This document shows, piece by piece, positions 21,312 through 32,800 of a DNA stretch of 64,000 nt. The DNA is from Termitomyces sp. T153. Its lineage: Eukaryota > Basidiomycota > Agaricomycetes > Agaricales > Lyophyllaceae. The position numbers and the translations under genes were made by a program. The stretch lies in assembly GCA_018296165.2 (NCBI GenBank), contig JACKQL020000002.1, forward strand, positions 1,364,001-1,428,000, given 5' to 3'. Position 1 is the stretch's first letter; every line of letters begins with the position of its first letter. The notes under the pieces were generated by a model that was given only the letters and a program-made list of their open reading frames with translations, was not told the DNA's origin and ran no database searches.

Positions 21312-22370
21312 TGTCACAACCCACTTCTGAACCTCTAGACCTTTCCCCAGAACTCCCCACCTCCCTGGAGCTTCTCCCAATGCCTCCTCCAACTCACCCC
21401 AGCCTTTGTTGACCTATGGCACCTGTCCTGGCTAACTCCAATGCTCCCTTGGCAAACTCCAATGACCTTCTAGCAAACCCCAGCACATCCCCTGTGGGCC
21501 TCCTCAGCTTCCCCTCTTGCCTATGAGACCCCCAAGCCTCTCCAACACTCTTCCTGGCACAGGCATATGTCACTTAACTGACCCCATGACCCACACAACA
21601 ACCCTGGAGTTCCCTGACAACTATAGAATGGACTGTGTTTCCATCAGAATATCACCACAGCCTGCCCTCTGATCAGAGCCAACACCCACCAACCCCACAC
21701 AGCTCTGACAAGCCCTGCCATCATGCACTTAGCCCCCAGAGAAGGCCCAGTAGTTAGTATATAAAGATGTAGAGTAGCTTCTGTTACCTTAGTCTTGATA
21801 TTACATTTACCTGGTTACTTGTGTCTTGTGTTTCTCTTTGTTTTGTCTCTGTTTCTATTTTTAGTCTCTAATCTATCTCTTTTCTCAGCTCCATCTTGTC
21901 TCACCTTTGTTTTGTCTTGATTGTCTCTGTTTCCCTTACCATTCCTAAGTTTCTTTCATCTCTGACATCATTACAGACTCTGTGCACATGCTACAAACCT
22001 TCAAACATTTTTATGACAACTCCAGACCTTGCCCTGCACTTGGCCCTGGAACCCATCATTCTTGATTGATCCCCCATCAAACTCTGGCTCTGCTCCCATC
22101 ACTTGCAAAGCCTCCACCTACCCTGCAGCCCAAATACTTGCTTACAAACTTGTTCCTGACACCCACCCAAGCCCAATGTTTAATATACTTGGTCTTAGAC
22201 TTCCCCAGACCACTCTGGACTTGCTTGGACTGCTTCCCTTAGCTTCCCCTTGCAAGTCCCTATAGTCTGCACCAACCCTGGAGAGCTAGATTATAAGCGC
22301 AGAATATCATGTCTGCCTAGTAAGGACTTGCCCAGTGTAGCTGAGCCCCTGTGATCAGCAGAACCTGACA
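21312..22370 (+). repeat. LTR copy A, probable 3' LTR of G2
   Basis: It starts TGTCACAACCC and ends AGAACCTGACA, matching the reverse complement of the CpG-rich solo LTR along its length but with CpG sites turned to TpG or CpA. A TATATAAA box lies at 21758-21765. A purine run (GAAGGGGGG) and TGA come directly before it, so it sits where a 3' LTR of a plus-strand gypsy element should be. Confidence 0.8.
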
Positions 22371-23270
22371 GGCCCCATCACTTCCCCTTCTTCTCTCAAG
22401 CCTCCTGGCTCCTCTGACATTTCCCCCTGACTCTGGTACACATCACTGACCTGCCCCTCAATCCACTTAACCACTCCAGGACTTTCCAAGGACTACAAGG
22501 CAGACTGTATTATTATCAGTTCCCATCAGAATATCACTGCAGCCCACCATCCAATCAGAACTGACACCTGTCAACTCCATGTGGCTCCAACAAACCCCAC
22601 TGTCACACCCTTAGTCCTCAGAGTAACTCCAGTAGTCAGTATATAAGATGTAGAATAGTATCCCTTACTCTAGTCTTGATATTACCTGTGTTCACTATTG
22701 TTCTCTTGTTTTGTTCTGTGTTTGTTACATCTCCCAGTCTTCTCTCTGTTTCTATCTCTAGTCTTGTATCTCCATTTCAATTGATTCATTCTTGTCTCAA
22801 CTCTGTCTTGTCTCATCTGTCTCTATTTCCTTTATCATTCCTAAGTTCCTTTCAACTCTAATGCTGTTACAAACTCTGTGCACAAGCTTACAGCCCTCAA
22901 ACATTCATAAGTAACTCTGGACTTGTTCTACAATCAACCCTGGAAGCTATCAATACTAACTGATCCTCCATCAATCTCCAGCCCTGCTCCCATCACTTGC
23001 ATGGCCTCTGTTTACTCTGTGCAATCAATACTTGCCTCCAGACTTGTGCCTGACACATCTCCAAGCCCAACCCTTATTGTACCTGGACCTAGATTTCTTT
23101 GCACCACCTCAGACTTGTTTGGACTGCTCCTCTTGGCTTATCCTCACAAGTATCTGAAGTCTGGACCTCCCCAGAATGCTAGGTTATAAGTTATAAGTGC
23201 AGAATGTTACATCTGCCTAGTAAGGACTCACCCAGTTAAGCTGAGCATCTGTAGTCAGCAGAATCTGACA
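22371..23270 (+). repeat. LTR copy B, 5'-truncated, abutting copy A
   Basis: It follows copy A with no gap and aligns with it from about 200 bp inside (GGCCCCATCACTTCCCC against GGCCTCCTCAGCTTCCCC). It keeps the box AGTATATAAGATG near 22637 and ends CAGAATCTGACA at 23270. A tandem LTR pair with one truncated copy suggests unequal recombination or insertion of one element into the LTR of another. Confidence 0.75.
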
Positions 23271-23568
23271 ACCTGGGTTTATCTTAGCAAGATCAATTGT
23301 CTGCTATCACTAGCAAGAGAGAGGGGGCTGCTCAGACCCCTCACTGGACAGCCAATTGGTGGTCCACTATGCAGCAGATATAGCTGACTCTATCTGCCAT
23401 CAAACACCAACTAGCTGCTGTGGAGGAAGGGCACTCAGTTGCAACTGCTTGAACCACTTCTCAGCATAGTAATGCTCTGGTAGCCAACCACTCTGCCCCT
23501 CTAGGCCATCCTAAGCCTGCCAAGTCTACCAAATCCTCTACCATGCCCCCCTCTCATAGTATGCTCTA

Positions 23569-24325
23569 ATGCTAACATTCCCCTGGCCATCCCCCTTGCT
23601 TGGGATCTTCCTCCTACTAACAGTAAAACCCCTCATTACAAATGTGCTCTGGAGCTCCCTGACTCTCTTAAGGCACATGTTGTTGGGCATCAGGGGTGGG
23701 GCCTTAAACAAGCCCATGATCTATCTGGCACTCAGCTGGCCACTTTCACAGTTAGTCTGGCTGGGGATGATGGACACTAGTTTGTCACTATCAGGGGCAC
23801 CAACCAGCAGATTGGTGAAGCCCTTGTGGTCTTTGGAAAGTGCATTGCTAAGTGGCATGTGCATGCACTGCAGAAGCAGTGCTCAAGCATTTCTGCACCA
23901 GCTGTTGCTCCACTGGCCCCTTCTCAGGATCCCACATCATCCACCCCTCAATACTCTACCCAGCAGCCCCAACCTCCTTCCCTCCCTACTCCATCAACTG
24001 CCATTGCTCCCTCTGTGATAGTAATGCATGCTGCTGCTACCCCTTCTACTCAGAGCAGGCCCACTCTTCAGGCAGTTGGCTCTCTAATGGCAACTGGAGC
24101 TCTGATGTCTGTCATGCCAACTCCATTGGCCCCTGGCTCTCCAATGAATACTAGTTTGCTAATGACCCTCTCTACACTGGTGCCTGATTCATTGACCCCC
24201 ATCATCTCCTATCTTATGCCTTTGTGCATTATTCTCAAGGTACTCTGGCACTGCATAGCACTCCCACTGCTTGTTGCTCTTGCCCTCAATGGAGGGGCTG
24301 AACACTGTTTATTGAGGCAATGAAC
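23569..24325 (+). pseudogene. KH-domain ORF of a retroelement, decayed
   Basis: One frame (about 23630-23885) reads HYKCALELPDSLKAHVVGHQ, GWGLKQAHDLSGTQLATF, TVSLAGDDGH, stop, FVTIRGTNQQIGEALVVFGK. This has the KH nucleic-acid-binding pattern: the hydrophobic strand, the V-V-G-x-x-G-x-x-L loop, and the C-terminal helix preceded by 'V.I.G'. A Ser/Pro/Ala-rich tail runs to 24323. It lies between LTR copy B and a purine run that precedes another LTR-like start, so it belongs to a mobile element, not the host. Single-stranded RNA or DNA binding is the expected role. Confidence 0.55.
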
Positions 24326-24327
24326 TC

Positions 24328-24345
24328 TAAGGAGGGGGTGATGTA
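24328..24345 (+). other. purine tract and LTR start
   Basis: CTAAGGAGGGGGTGATGTAA: a purine tract followed by TG, the same layout as at 21300-21313. The sequence beyond (TGTAAGGGGATGG...) would be an LTR of an unmatched family. Confidence 0.4.
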
Positions 24346-24820
24346 AGGGGATGGTCCATTTAGGACTGTTTGACTCTATTCCAGGCTTACTCCAAGGATG
24401 ATCCACCATTCTAGCTCATCTGACATACCACCTGTCATGCCCTACACCCTTCTGTCCCCATTAGTTGCTTTCCATGAATCACATGTTCAGACATTACTCA
24501 GTATTGATTATTTTTAGTCATTCTCCATTACATACCACAGACCAATGAGTAGGTATAATGTTAGTCATCATTACTAGCAATGTAATATATAGAACAGTCT
24601 GCAGGATAGAATATCCTCAGACAGAACAATAGCAGTGTTCACCAGGTCTACCCATTGATCTGACTGTAAGATCCTCCAGCATCATTTCTGTGCTTGGCTC
24701 ACTGTGCTTGCCCTCTGCCTGACTCCTGGCTGCCTTTGTGCCTCTCAACTCTTGCTCATTGCCTGTGCCTTGCCTGCTCTTGCTAGGTTTACCTGTGGAG
24801 TGATTGTCCCCTTACAGAGA
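24346..24820. other. possible LTR or promoter region, no gene
   Basis: No coding frame was seen. TATATAG occurs near 24594. A second copy of this sequence is not present in the window, so LTR identity is unproven. Confidence 0.25.
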
Positions 24821-24822
24821 CT

Positions 24823-25142
24823 ATGTTTGCTAGAGAGCTAGCAGTGGAGTGGGACTTGGTAGCAGTGAGGACATGCTACAGGGTACTAGAGGGGATGGTA
24901 CTGATGCTTCAGCAGTTGCAGGATGACTGTGACACTGCTATTGCTTGGCAGGTGGAGAACAACCTGCAGGAGAGTTATCTAGTGTCAATTAGTCCTCCAA
25001 TACTGCCCTCTGGGCAACTGTGAGCCTGCTGATGCTAAGATGGGCATAGTAGACTCACTCAAGGGGTCTTTTATCTTTTTGTAATTGGACAGACTAGCCC
25101 CCTTAAGGGGCCCTTTGCATAAAGACCAACCTCCTTAAGGGG
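24823..25142 (+). pseudogene. 3' end of a third Zn-cluster accessory gene
   Basis: The frame 24823-25023 (LAVEWDLVAVRTCYRVLEGM, LQQLQDDCDTAIAWQVENNL) matches in pattern the C-terminal coiled coil of the G3 opposite-strand gene (MEMAKEELLEVRARFAVTK, then AFLAWQEENN). The link is strengthened by the downstream palindromes CCCCTTAAGGGG at 25099-25110 and CTCCTTAAGGGG at 25131-25142, preceded by GACTAG in both loci. Only the end of the gene is recognisable. Confidence 0.5.
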
Positions 25143-25194
25143 TTTTTGTAGTATACAGGAGCAAATAAAAAAAATGTATCATACTAAACTCAAG

Positions 25195-26029
25195 TGAAAT
25201 ATAAAAAGTGCCTCTTCCTTGGAAGTATTTGATCTTGTCCCATTGAAGGCACAGATTTCTGGGGACTCTCTAAAGCTCTAACAGGTAGGTCTCCCACTAG
25301 AGCCCTTGCATGGGGGATATCATTATAGCATAGTCCCCTGATAGTGAGGATATACAGGTGTTGAGGGGCTGTTAGGGATAAGAAGAAAACTGTGGCCATC
25401 ACAGATGCAACAACTTCCAGTTTCTGTGTCTGTTGTTGGTCCAGACCATCTTCTTGTGTTGCTGTCCATTGGAAAGCTTTCCCATTTGTTGTTATGTCAT
25501 TCTCCATTATCTTAATCCAGTCAGGGGCATTTTTGTTGTCTGTGTCTACATCATAAACTCCCCCTGGCTCTGGGGATGCTATGGCAACATTCATGGGGGT
25601 GCCATCCCTCATTCCTGGGCTGAAAGGGGGGGATAGATTAGGGGGCTCCAATATTCTGCCTTTTCTTGGTGTTCTGAGGTGTGTGGGGGGTCCCTAGAAG
25701 TCTGTGAGGCTGCCAGGTATCTATGCTGTGGGGACTTGGCAGGAGTGCATGCAGGGGTGGGGGGGGTCTCCTTTTTGCAATGGCTTCTGGAAGGAGAAAA
25801 TTTGTGGGCTCTTGTATCATGGTCCTTGCTGCGGGATTCCATGGTGATGGGGGGAAGGGGGGTAGTAGTGTTGCTGTGTAAGCTATTTGAGGGGTTTCTT
25901 GCTGATGGGTTGGAGAGTCTTTTCTGATCTGTCTATCTCTGAGGGAGGGTGTTCCCCTATTCTTCTTGGTTTCAACATCGACATTTCAAAGGGGTCCATA
26001 TCGATGCTCATAAGTCTCTCCATCAGGTC
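25195..26029 (-). pseudogene. unrecognised minus-strand gene remnant
   Basis: Frames on the minus strand link into one possible gene: HVEDEDLMERLMSIDMDPF (~26040-25980), a Pro-rich middle (LLPSPHSIDTWQPHRLLGTP) and NAPDWIKIMENDITTNGKAF, QWTATQEDGLDQQQTQKLEV, ending near 25190. The last part looks like a conserved domain with a helical W-I-K-x-M-E-x-D-I-T core, which I cannot name. Stops between the parts and the change from CpG-rich (above 25.9 kb) to CpG-poor sequence suggest a decaying repeat-associated gene at the edge of the gene island. Confidence 0.3.
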
Positions 26030-26888
26030 CTCGTCTTCGACGTGGTCAAAGGTGGAGATGGAAAGTGTTGGGCTTTGTGCCCTATCCTTTGCTAACCATC
26101 ATTTTTTGTGGGCTAAAGGGATACTCGAGGTTTATCATTTTTCAGTCTTTTTTTATCTTTGCCTTTCTTTCCGCCCTCTCTTTCCAAAGCGAGTTGCTTC
26201 GACTTCCTTTCCTTCAGAGGGGAGTCAGAATGTGGGCGTTTATTTGAGTCTTGCAACTTAACCTCCTGTCCTTTTCAGGTGTAGTTGACCTGCCCGTCTC
26301 GCAAGTTCTCGGTGTCCAGATCCGGGAGCAGGGGACTATCAACGGTCGACTTTTCAGGGGTCCTGGATGGATGCCTGTGTTTTGGTCAGCCTTTTGCGTT
26401 GGCAGAGGGGGGGCAAGGTTGGATGAGAATATCTTTAGGCCAGATTTCTTGCCTCTCGGGGTATAGTGTGCCACGGGGAGGGCGGCCCTTAAAAGTACAT
26501 CAGGGATGGGGTTGGAGTTAAGGGGAGGGCGCCGGGGTCGTCGATAGTGGTCTAAGGGTCCTAGTCGGGAAGTTTGTTACTACGTCCGCATAGGAGCGCG
26601 CGAGTTTTAATGGGCTAGCAGGTACGGATGTTGCCATCTTTAGTACAAGGCTGGTCGCGGTTACCTTGCTTGTCTAGGTTAGCCAGATTATCTCATGTAA
26701 CAGAGAGCGTCGGGAGACAAGCCTCTGTAAATATCATGACGAATCTAACGATTTCATACTAATAGTAAATCCAGTTCGATAAAAGACGTGCGACTATTCT
26801 ACATATGGTTGCTTAAAACAGGAACAGCTAGATATAATAATGCATGATGCAAAGATAACAGGTACTAGGAGAGGTGGTGGAGCGTTCC
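26030..26888. other. intergenic, downstream of RPB1
   Basis: No gene is supported. CpG returns to normal along this stretch, so it marks the border between the repeat block and the host genes. Confidence 0.4.
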
Positions 26889-29800
26889 TTAATCCCACGA
26901 CGGGGAACTCTGATAAGAATGACCACGATTCGTTCCTCCGTTCTGTGCTGGGCTCGACGGTGACCATTGCGGGGAGGTTGGGCTGTAGGCCGGAGAGGCA
27001 GGGGCTGAGATACAGGGTATTGAGTTTTAGCTGACGGATATAAGATGCGGACGTACAATAAGCCGGAGCTGAGGAACACGGGTAAATATGATCAATGAGA
27101 AGGCAAAGCGACGGAGGAATCAAGACTCACAAGCAGGTGAATAGGTAGGTGATGTAGGGGCTGAAAAGCAATTGAATTATCATCCTCAAGCGAAGATGTG
27201 TGAACGTACAATATTTTGGTGATGAGGGCGAAGCCATAGGCGACGTCGGGGAATACTTCGGAGACGAGGGTGACAACTGAGTGGGCGCTAGATGGACAAA
27301 ACGTTAGCAGAGAAGGAAGTGCAAACTATGAGTACCCACAAGCTGTAAGTAGAAACACGTTTGATAACGCATGGTTAATAATAAGATTGAGATAGTAGAG
27401 TAAAGAAAACTTGCTCGGTGAATCTGTTGCAACAACATAGGAATAAGATCGGATGGAAGTGAGATACGGAAAGATGCTTACAACGCGGGGATGTCGGGCT
27501 GAACGAAGGGCTTGTCGGCGAGTAGCGTGGGGATGTAGGACTAAACGATGGTGATTGCGGACTGTATCGTGGCGAAGTGGGGGAGAACGAAGGAGAAGTC
27601 GGTGAATACCGAGGACTTGTTGGTGAGTATCCAGGCGACGTGAGATTTAGTGCTGGAGACGTTGGAGAGTAAGTCGGCGATGTAGGACCACGCGAGCGAT
27701 CGTAAAAAGGAGATGTTGCATATGGAGATGTTCCAAACGGTGAAGTCGCGCCACCGTAAGGTGATTGAGGCACAAAGCTGGGAGATGTGGGGGAATAAGC
27801 ATTTGGAGAACTCGGACTGTAGCCCGGACCTCCGGGGGACATCCCACCAGCCCCAAGAGGACTTTGACCGAAGCCAAGGTACTGGAAGTTCGCAGCATCT
27901 TCGCCGCCGTTGACCGCAAGCGGAGAGAACGAAGCCTGGTCTCCTTTGAAGATTCCTTCTTGCCAGACAGGAGAATTTGTATCGTAAGGGGTCATAGCCA
28001 CCTGGCCGGGTGTCATCCCGCCATCGATGTGGGCCGCAAGCATCGTCTGAACCGGGAGACGGTGGTCCACAATAGCATCCTTCAACATGTCGATATCAAG
28101 AGCAACATCAAATGCACCCGTGCCCATTGGTGCCATTTGCCCGAACATCACGTTTTCTGCGATTCCATGACAATCATCCTTTTCGCCAACCGCAGCGGCC
28201 TCCATTAGAATTTCAACAGTCTCCTCGAATGAGCACCTCATGAGAGCGCCGGTGTCTGCTCGATTGATACCATGGCGGGTGATAGCCATTAGGGTTCCGC
28301 GATGTGTCATCAGGTCGCAAAGTAAGGCCAAGTGACGGTAATTCACATATGAACCATCGAATTCGATGACACTACGAAGCTCCTTCATGATGGCTGCACG
28401 CGCAGCTTCAATGCCAAGGACATTGAATATTTCGACACAGCTGTTCGAGTATGTGCGCTTAAAGTCTACGCCTTCGACAGTCATCACGGTCTTCAAATTC
28501 ACACCATCGGTTTCAAGAACCCATTCCTTTTCCTTCTCGGTGTCGATACTCCCATCAGGTGTTATAACCACTTTTTTCTGTTCCATGAGGAAGACACGCT
28601 TGACACCTTTCACTCCACGAAGACTGACGGAGTTCAACATGGTAGTCTCGAGCGCCCGCAAAAACTGATCTTCTTCAATTTTGTCGTCCTCGTCATCCTT
28701 CCCTCCAATTACACGACAACGAATGATGAGTTTTTCAGAATTGTCTTCACTCCAAATGACGAAGAGATCAGTTTTGAAACTTTCCGCAATTCGAGTAGCA
28801 ACGTATTGCATGGTCAACTTCCTGTCAATCATCTTGGCACGATCCATCTCGAGACGAAGCAGCCAAGGAGACTGGAGGTGGAGTTTTGATTCAATCTCTT
28901 CATCAGGAATGGCAAAGAAGGACTCGACGAAGAGTGCATCTTCCTCGATGATGGTCGTGCTCGGATCAGGGTCATACCATATCTCGACGCTGGCAGTGAC
29001 GGTTCGGAGTGATGTGTAAGCGAGCTCTTGCTGAACATTCTTGGCCAGCGTTGATGATTGAGCGATCTCAGGTTCAAGGTAGACAGTTAGCGATGGGGTT
29101 TTGATGTTGGTGGCAACATTGATGATCTCCTTTAAACGAGGAACTCCAAGGGTGACATTCTTGCTGGACACACCAGCATAATGGAAGGTATTCAAAGTCA
29201 TTTGCGTCGCGGGCTCTCCGATAGACTGCGCTGCCAGGGTGCCGCACATCTCGCCAGGGTGAGCAACAGATTGATTAAACTTTGATTCCACTTCACCCAA
29301 AACCCAATCGAATGCTTCTCGTGTCAAGTGGAATTTCTCCAGAACACGACGCGTCGCAAATGAAGCCCGAAGATGCATGCGGAAGTTGAGCGTCGCATTT
29401 GTTTGGGCCTCTTGGCTGAGCTCATCGTCACCGCGAACGACAATAAGCCGTTTGCAGAGTTCTTCGACAGCGTCAACAATGTACGCGGGCTCGAGATCAC
29501 TGGGCTTCCGCCGATCAATATGGAATATCTGTGTCGCATTCTGAACGATACGTTGAAGGTTGACGGGAAGGTAGTGGGGTATATTGGTGGGGGCACGAGG
29601 AAAGATGAAATTGCGGAGTACGCGGCGATCTTCAAGAAGGCGGGTATACTCCTCGTCAAGTTTGGACTGCAACTCTAACGAGCTGTCATCAATTCCAATC
29701 TGTAGGACACCAGGAAGAAAACCGCCCGCAGGATCTGTGACATCGACCCGGTAGTTGTGTTCGAACTCCTTGTCGCTCAATCCAAAGGTTTCAATAGTCT

Positions 29801-32800
29801 GTTTCTCAATAAAGGCACCATCCATGCCATCCTCCCCATAGACAAATTGGATAAGGTCACCTAGGGAATTGCGGACGGTTCCATCATAGCAGACCGTGAC
29901 ATCTTCCAGCGCCTTGACGAGGCGACGCTGAATATAACCCGTCTCGGCAGTCTTAACGGCAGTATCAATCAAACCCTCACGACCAGCCATAGCGTGGAAG
30001 AAGAATTCCTGAGGTGTCAGACCACGAAGGTACGAATTCTCGACAAAACCACGAGCTTCAGGTGAGAAGTCGTCCTTGGTGAAATGAGGGAGAGTGCGAT
30101 GACGAAAACCGAATGGAATTCGACGACCTTCCACAGACTGCTGGCCGACACATACGGACATCTGCGAGATGTTAATGAATGAACCCTTGGAACCAGCAAC
30201 CACCATTTGCTTGACGTTGTTGTCCTCTTTCAAGTTCTTCTGTGCGTACTGCCCAGAGTGATCACGGGCCAAGTTGAGAGAACGCTCAACGAGACTCTCA
30301 AATGACTCGCGAATGGTCATACCAGGAGCAGCCTTGAGTCGGTCATGGTAGGCATTGTCAATAATTTGTGCGACCTCTGTCTTACTCTGCTGAATCCTTT
30401 TTGTGATGTAGTCCATGGTTTTGGGGTCGGCAATGGTGTCACCAATACCAATACTAAAGCCGTTGTGGAAAAGCCAGTAATTGACGACCATTTGAAGTCC
30501 CGTGAAGAGCTGTCGTGTTGCTTCTGGTCCCTTCTCGCGGAAAACGACATGCACCAAACCGCCCTGAGATGCGCCGACCGTCTTCTTTTCAACGATGCCA
30601 AAGATGATTTCACCGTTTTCAATCATCATACCGTCATCAAAAACGGGATTGGAGGATCTCGGTTCGGGTGCACGATGGATGTTGATTCCGCGCGGGATAG
30701 TCATGCTGAGGATTTGTTTTCCTGTCCATAGTGGCTTCGGCTTGACAATTGCAGGGATAGGGACGGTGCCATCCCAATCAGGTACCCATAGGAGGATGTT
30801 TTGGACAGCATTCCAGTCTAGGAAGGTGTCACGGAGCGTGAACTTCCGAATACCGCATAGCGTGTCCTGGACAATACCCATGACAGGTTTGTTGGCTTGC
30901 GGTGAAATAATCTTCATGTGAATTATGAATGACAATTCTTCTAGTATGCTACGAGAAGCCTACCTGTCGAGGAACCCATGCAATCTGACTGAGTTCAGCC
31001 CTGGTCTCCTCACTTTGCGGTATGCTTTGACCAACATCAGTAAAGTATTTCTTAGATTTTTCAACCAGTAAAACTTACTGCATGTTCATCTCATCACCAT
31101 CGAAATCGGCATTGTACGGTGGTGTGCTGATGATTCAAGTTCAATGACCCCGGTTGGATGGGCCTACGCATGATAACTTACACAGATAAATTGAGGCGGA
31201 AGGCTGTGGACAACATAAGCGAACGCCGTAGTACGAAGATCGTCCGTCAGACTTACTTGAGTAAGGCATGAGCTTGACACGATGAGACATCATACTCATC
31301 TTATGCAAACTCGGTTGACGGTTGAACAAGACAAAGCTAAGAGAGGTTGATAAGTGCAAAATTGACCAAAAGATATATCTATCAGACTTACTCTCCATCC
31401 TTCAGATGACGTTCGACAACCCAGCCATACTGAAGAAAGGCATCTGCACGTTTGTTGTAGCGCAGGTCGATACGTTCACCAGTATCACGGACGACATAAC
31501 GAGCACCAGGATAGGTAGTAGGCCCGTTGCGCACCAACTCTTGCAAATAAGCAATGTTATACGGAGTGACTGATCCACTGCTCAGCAAACAAAGTCGAAT
31601 GACGTCGGACAGATAGAACTCACCTCGCTCTGGGAACGTCAGATTCATCGCAATCGACTTCGGAACACCGACCTCGTCGAGCTCCAAATTAGGATCACCT
31701 GTGATAACCGTACGCGCAGAAAAGTCGACACGCTTTCCCATCAAATTGCCACGCAGACGACCTTCTTTACCCTTCAGTCGCGCTCGAATGGCCTTCACAG
31801 GACGTCCAGACTTCTGCAGAGCTTGAGGGATACCCGCGATATCATTATCCATGTATGTTGCGACATGGAACTGTAATTCGTCGTAATCAGTAGCTGTCAA
31901 GCCGATCAAGGACAGTGTCAAACTGTACCTGAAGCAGCTGTTCAAATTCAGAAATGACGTGGGCGGGCGCGCCTTCCTGTTCACATCTCCGGACGTTTGC
32001 GGAGGCTTTGATGATGTCACCGAGCTTATACGTCAAGTCGTCTTCACTCCGCATAGCACCTCCGTCCACCGCAATACTGGGACGAACAGGAGGTGGAGGG
32101 ACGGGCATGACAGTTAAAATCATCCATTCTGGGCGGGCATACTCTTCGGACAGACCAAGCAGATGAAGGTCAGGATCCGACATCTTTTTGAACACTGTGT
32201 AGACCTCAGACGGAGTTATTAATCGCTTGTCAGGCTGCAACGACTTCATCTCCTGAGAGTTTAAGCGAAATGAGTGAGTGTCCTATGGAGAACATACACG
32301 AATTAAAACAAACCTCATCGTCGTCTTTGGACTTCTTGTATTGAAGGAAAAGCTTCAGTCCTTCCTTTCTAATTTGCGGCTGGACATGACCACAGCCTCC
32401 ATGGCCTTTCTTGACTTCATCGCCATCTTCGGCACCTTCCTCCTTAGGATCGTCAGGCTCGCAGACCGTCTTGCCCTTGCAATGCGACCAGACCATGGCC
32501 ATGCGGGCCTTCGGGTCGCGGATGTGGCGAATCTTGTCCGCGAAATTGGGATCCAACTTACACATTGTCAAACAATATCGACACAGGTGACGAGGAGTTC
32601 ACGACAAGAGCAAGGTCGGGAGGAATTCAACAAGAGATATGCAATCAATGAAAGCGTCAGTAGGTGTGTCTACGAAATCGATCCAACAAAGAACATGAAC
32701 AACACACAATGGGGCAAGCGACATCACGAGTCTAAGTGCTAGGCCTCTAAACACATGCTGCTGCTGCGTCACAGTAGAGCAAGGTTAGACCGATCCATCA

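Noticed and set aside
27713..30921. Plus-strand frames up to 147 aa across the RPB1 main exon
   Set aside because: They are shadows of a strongly conserved coding exon.
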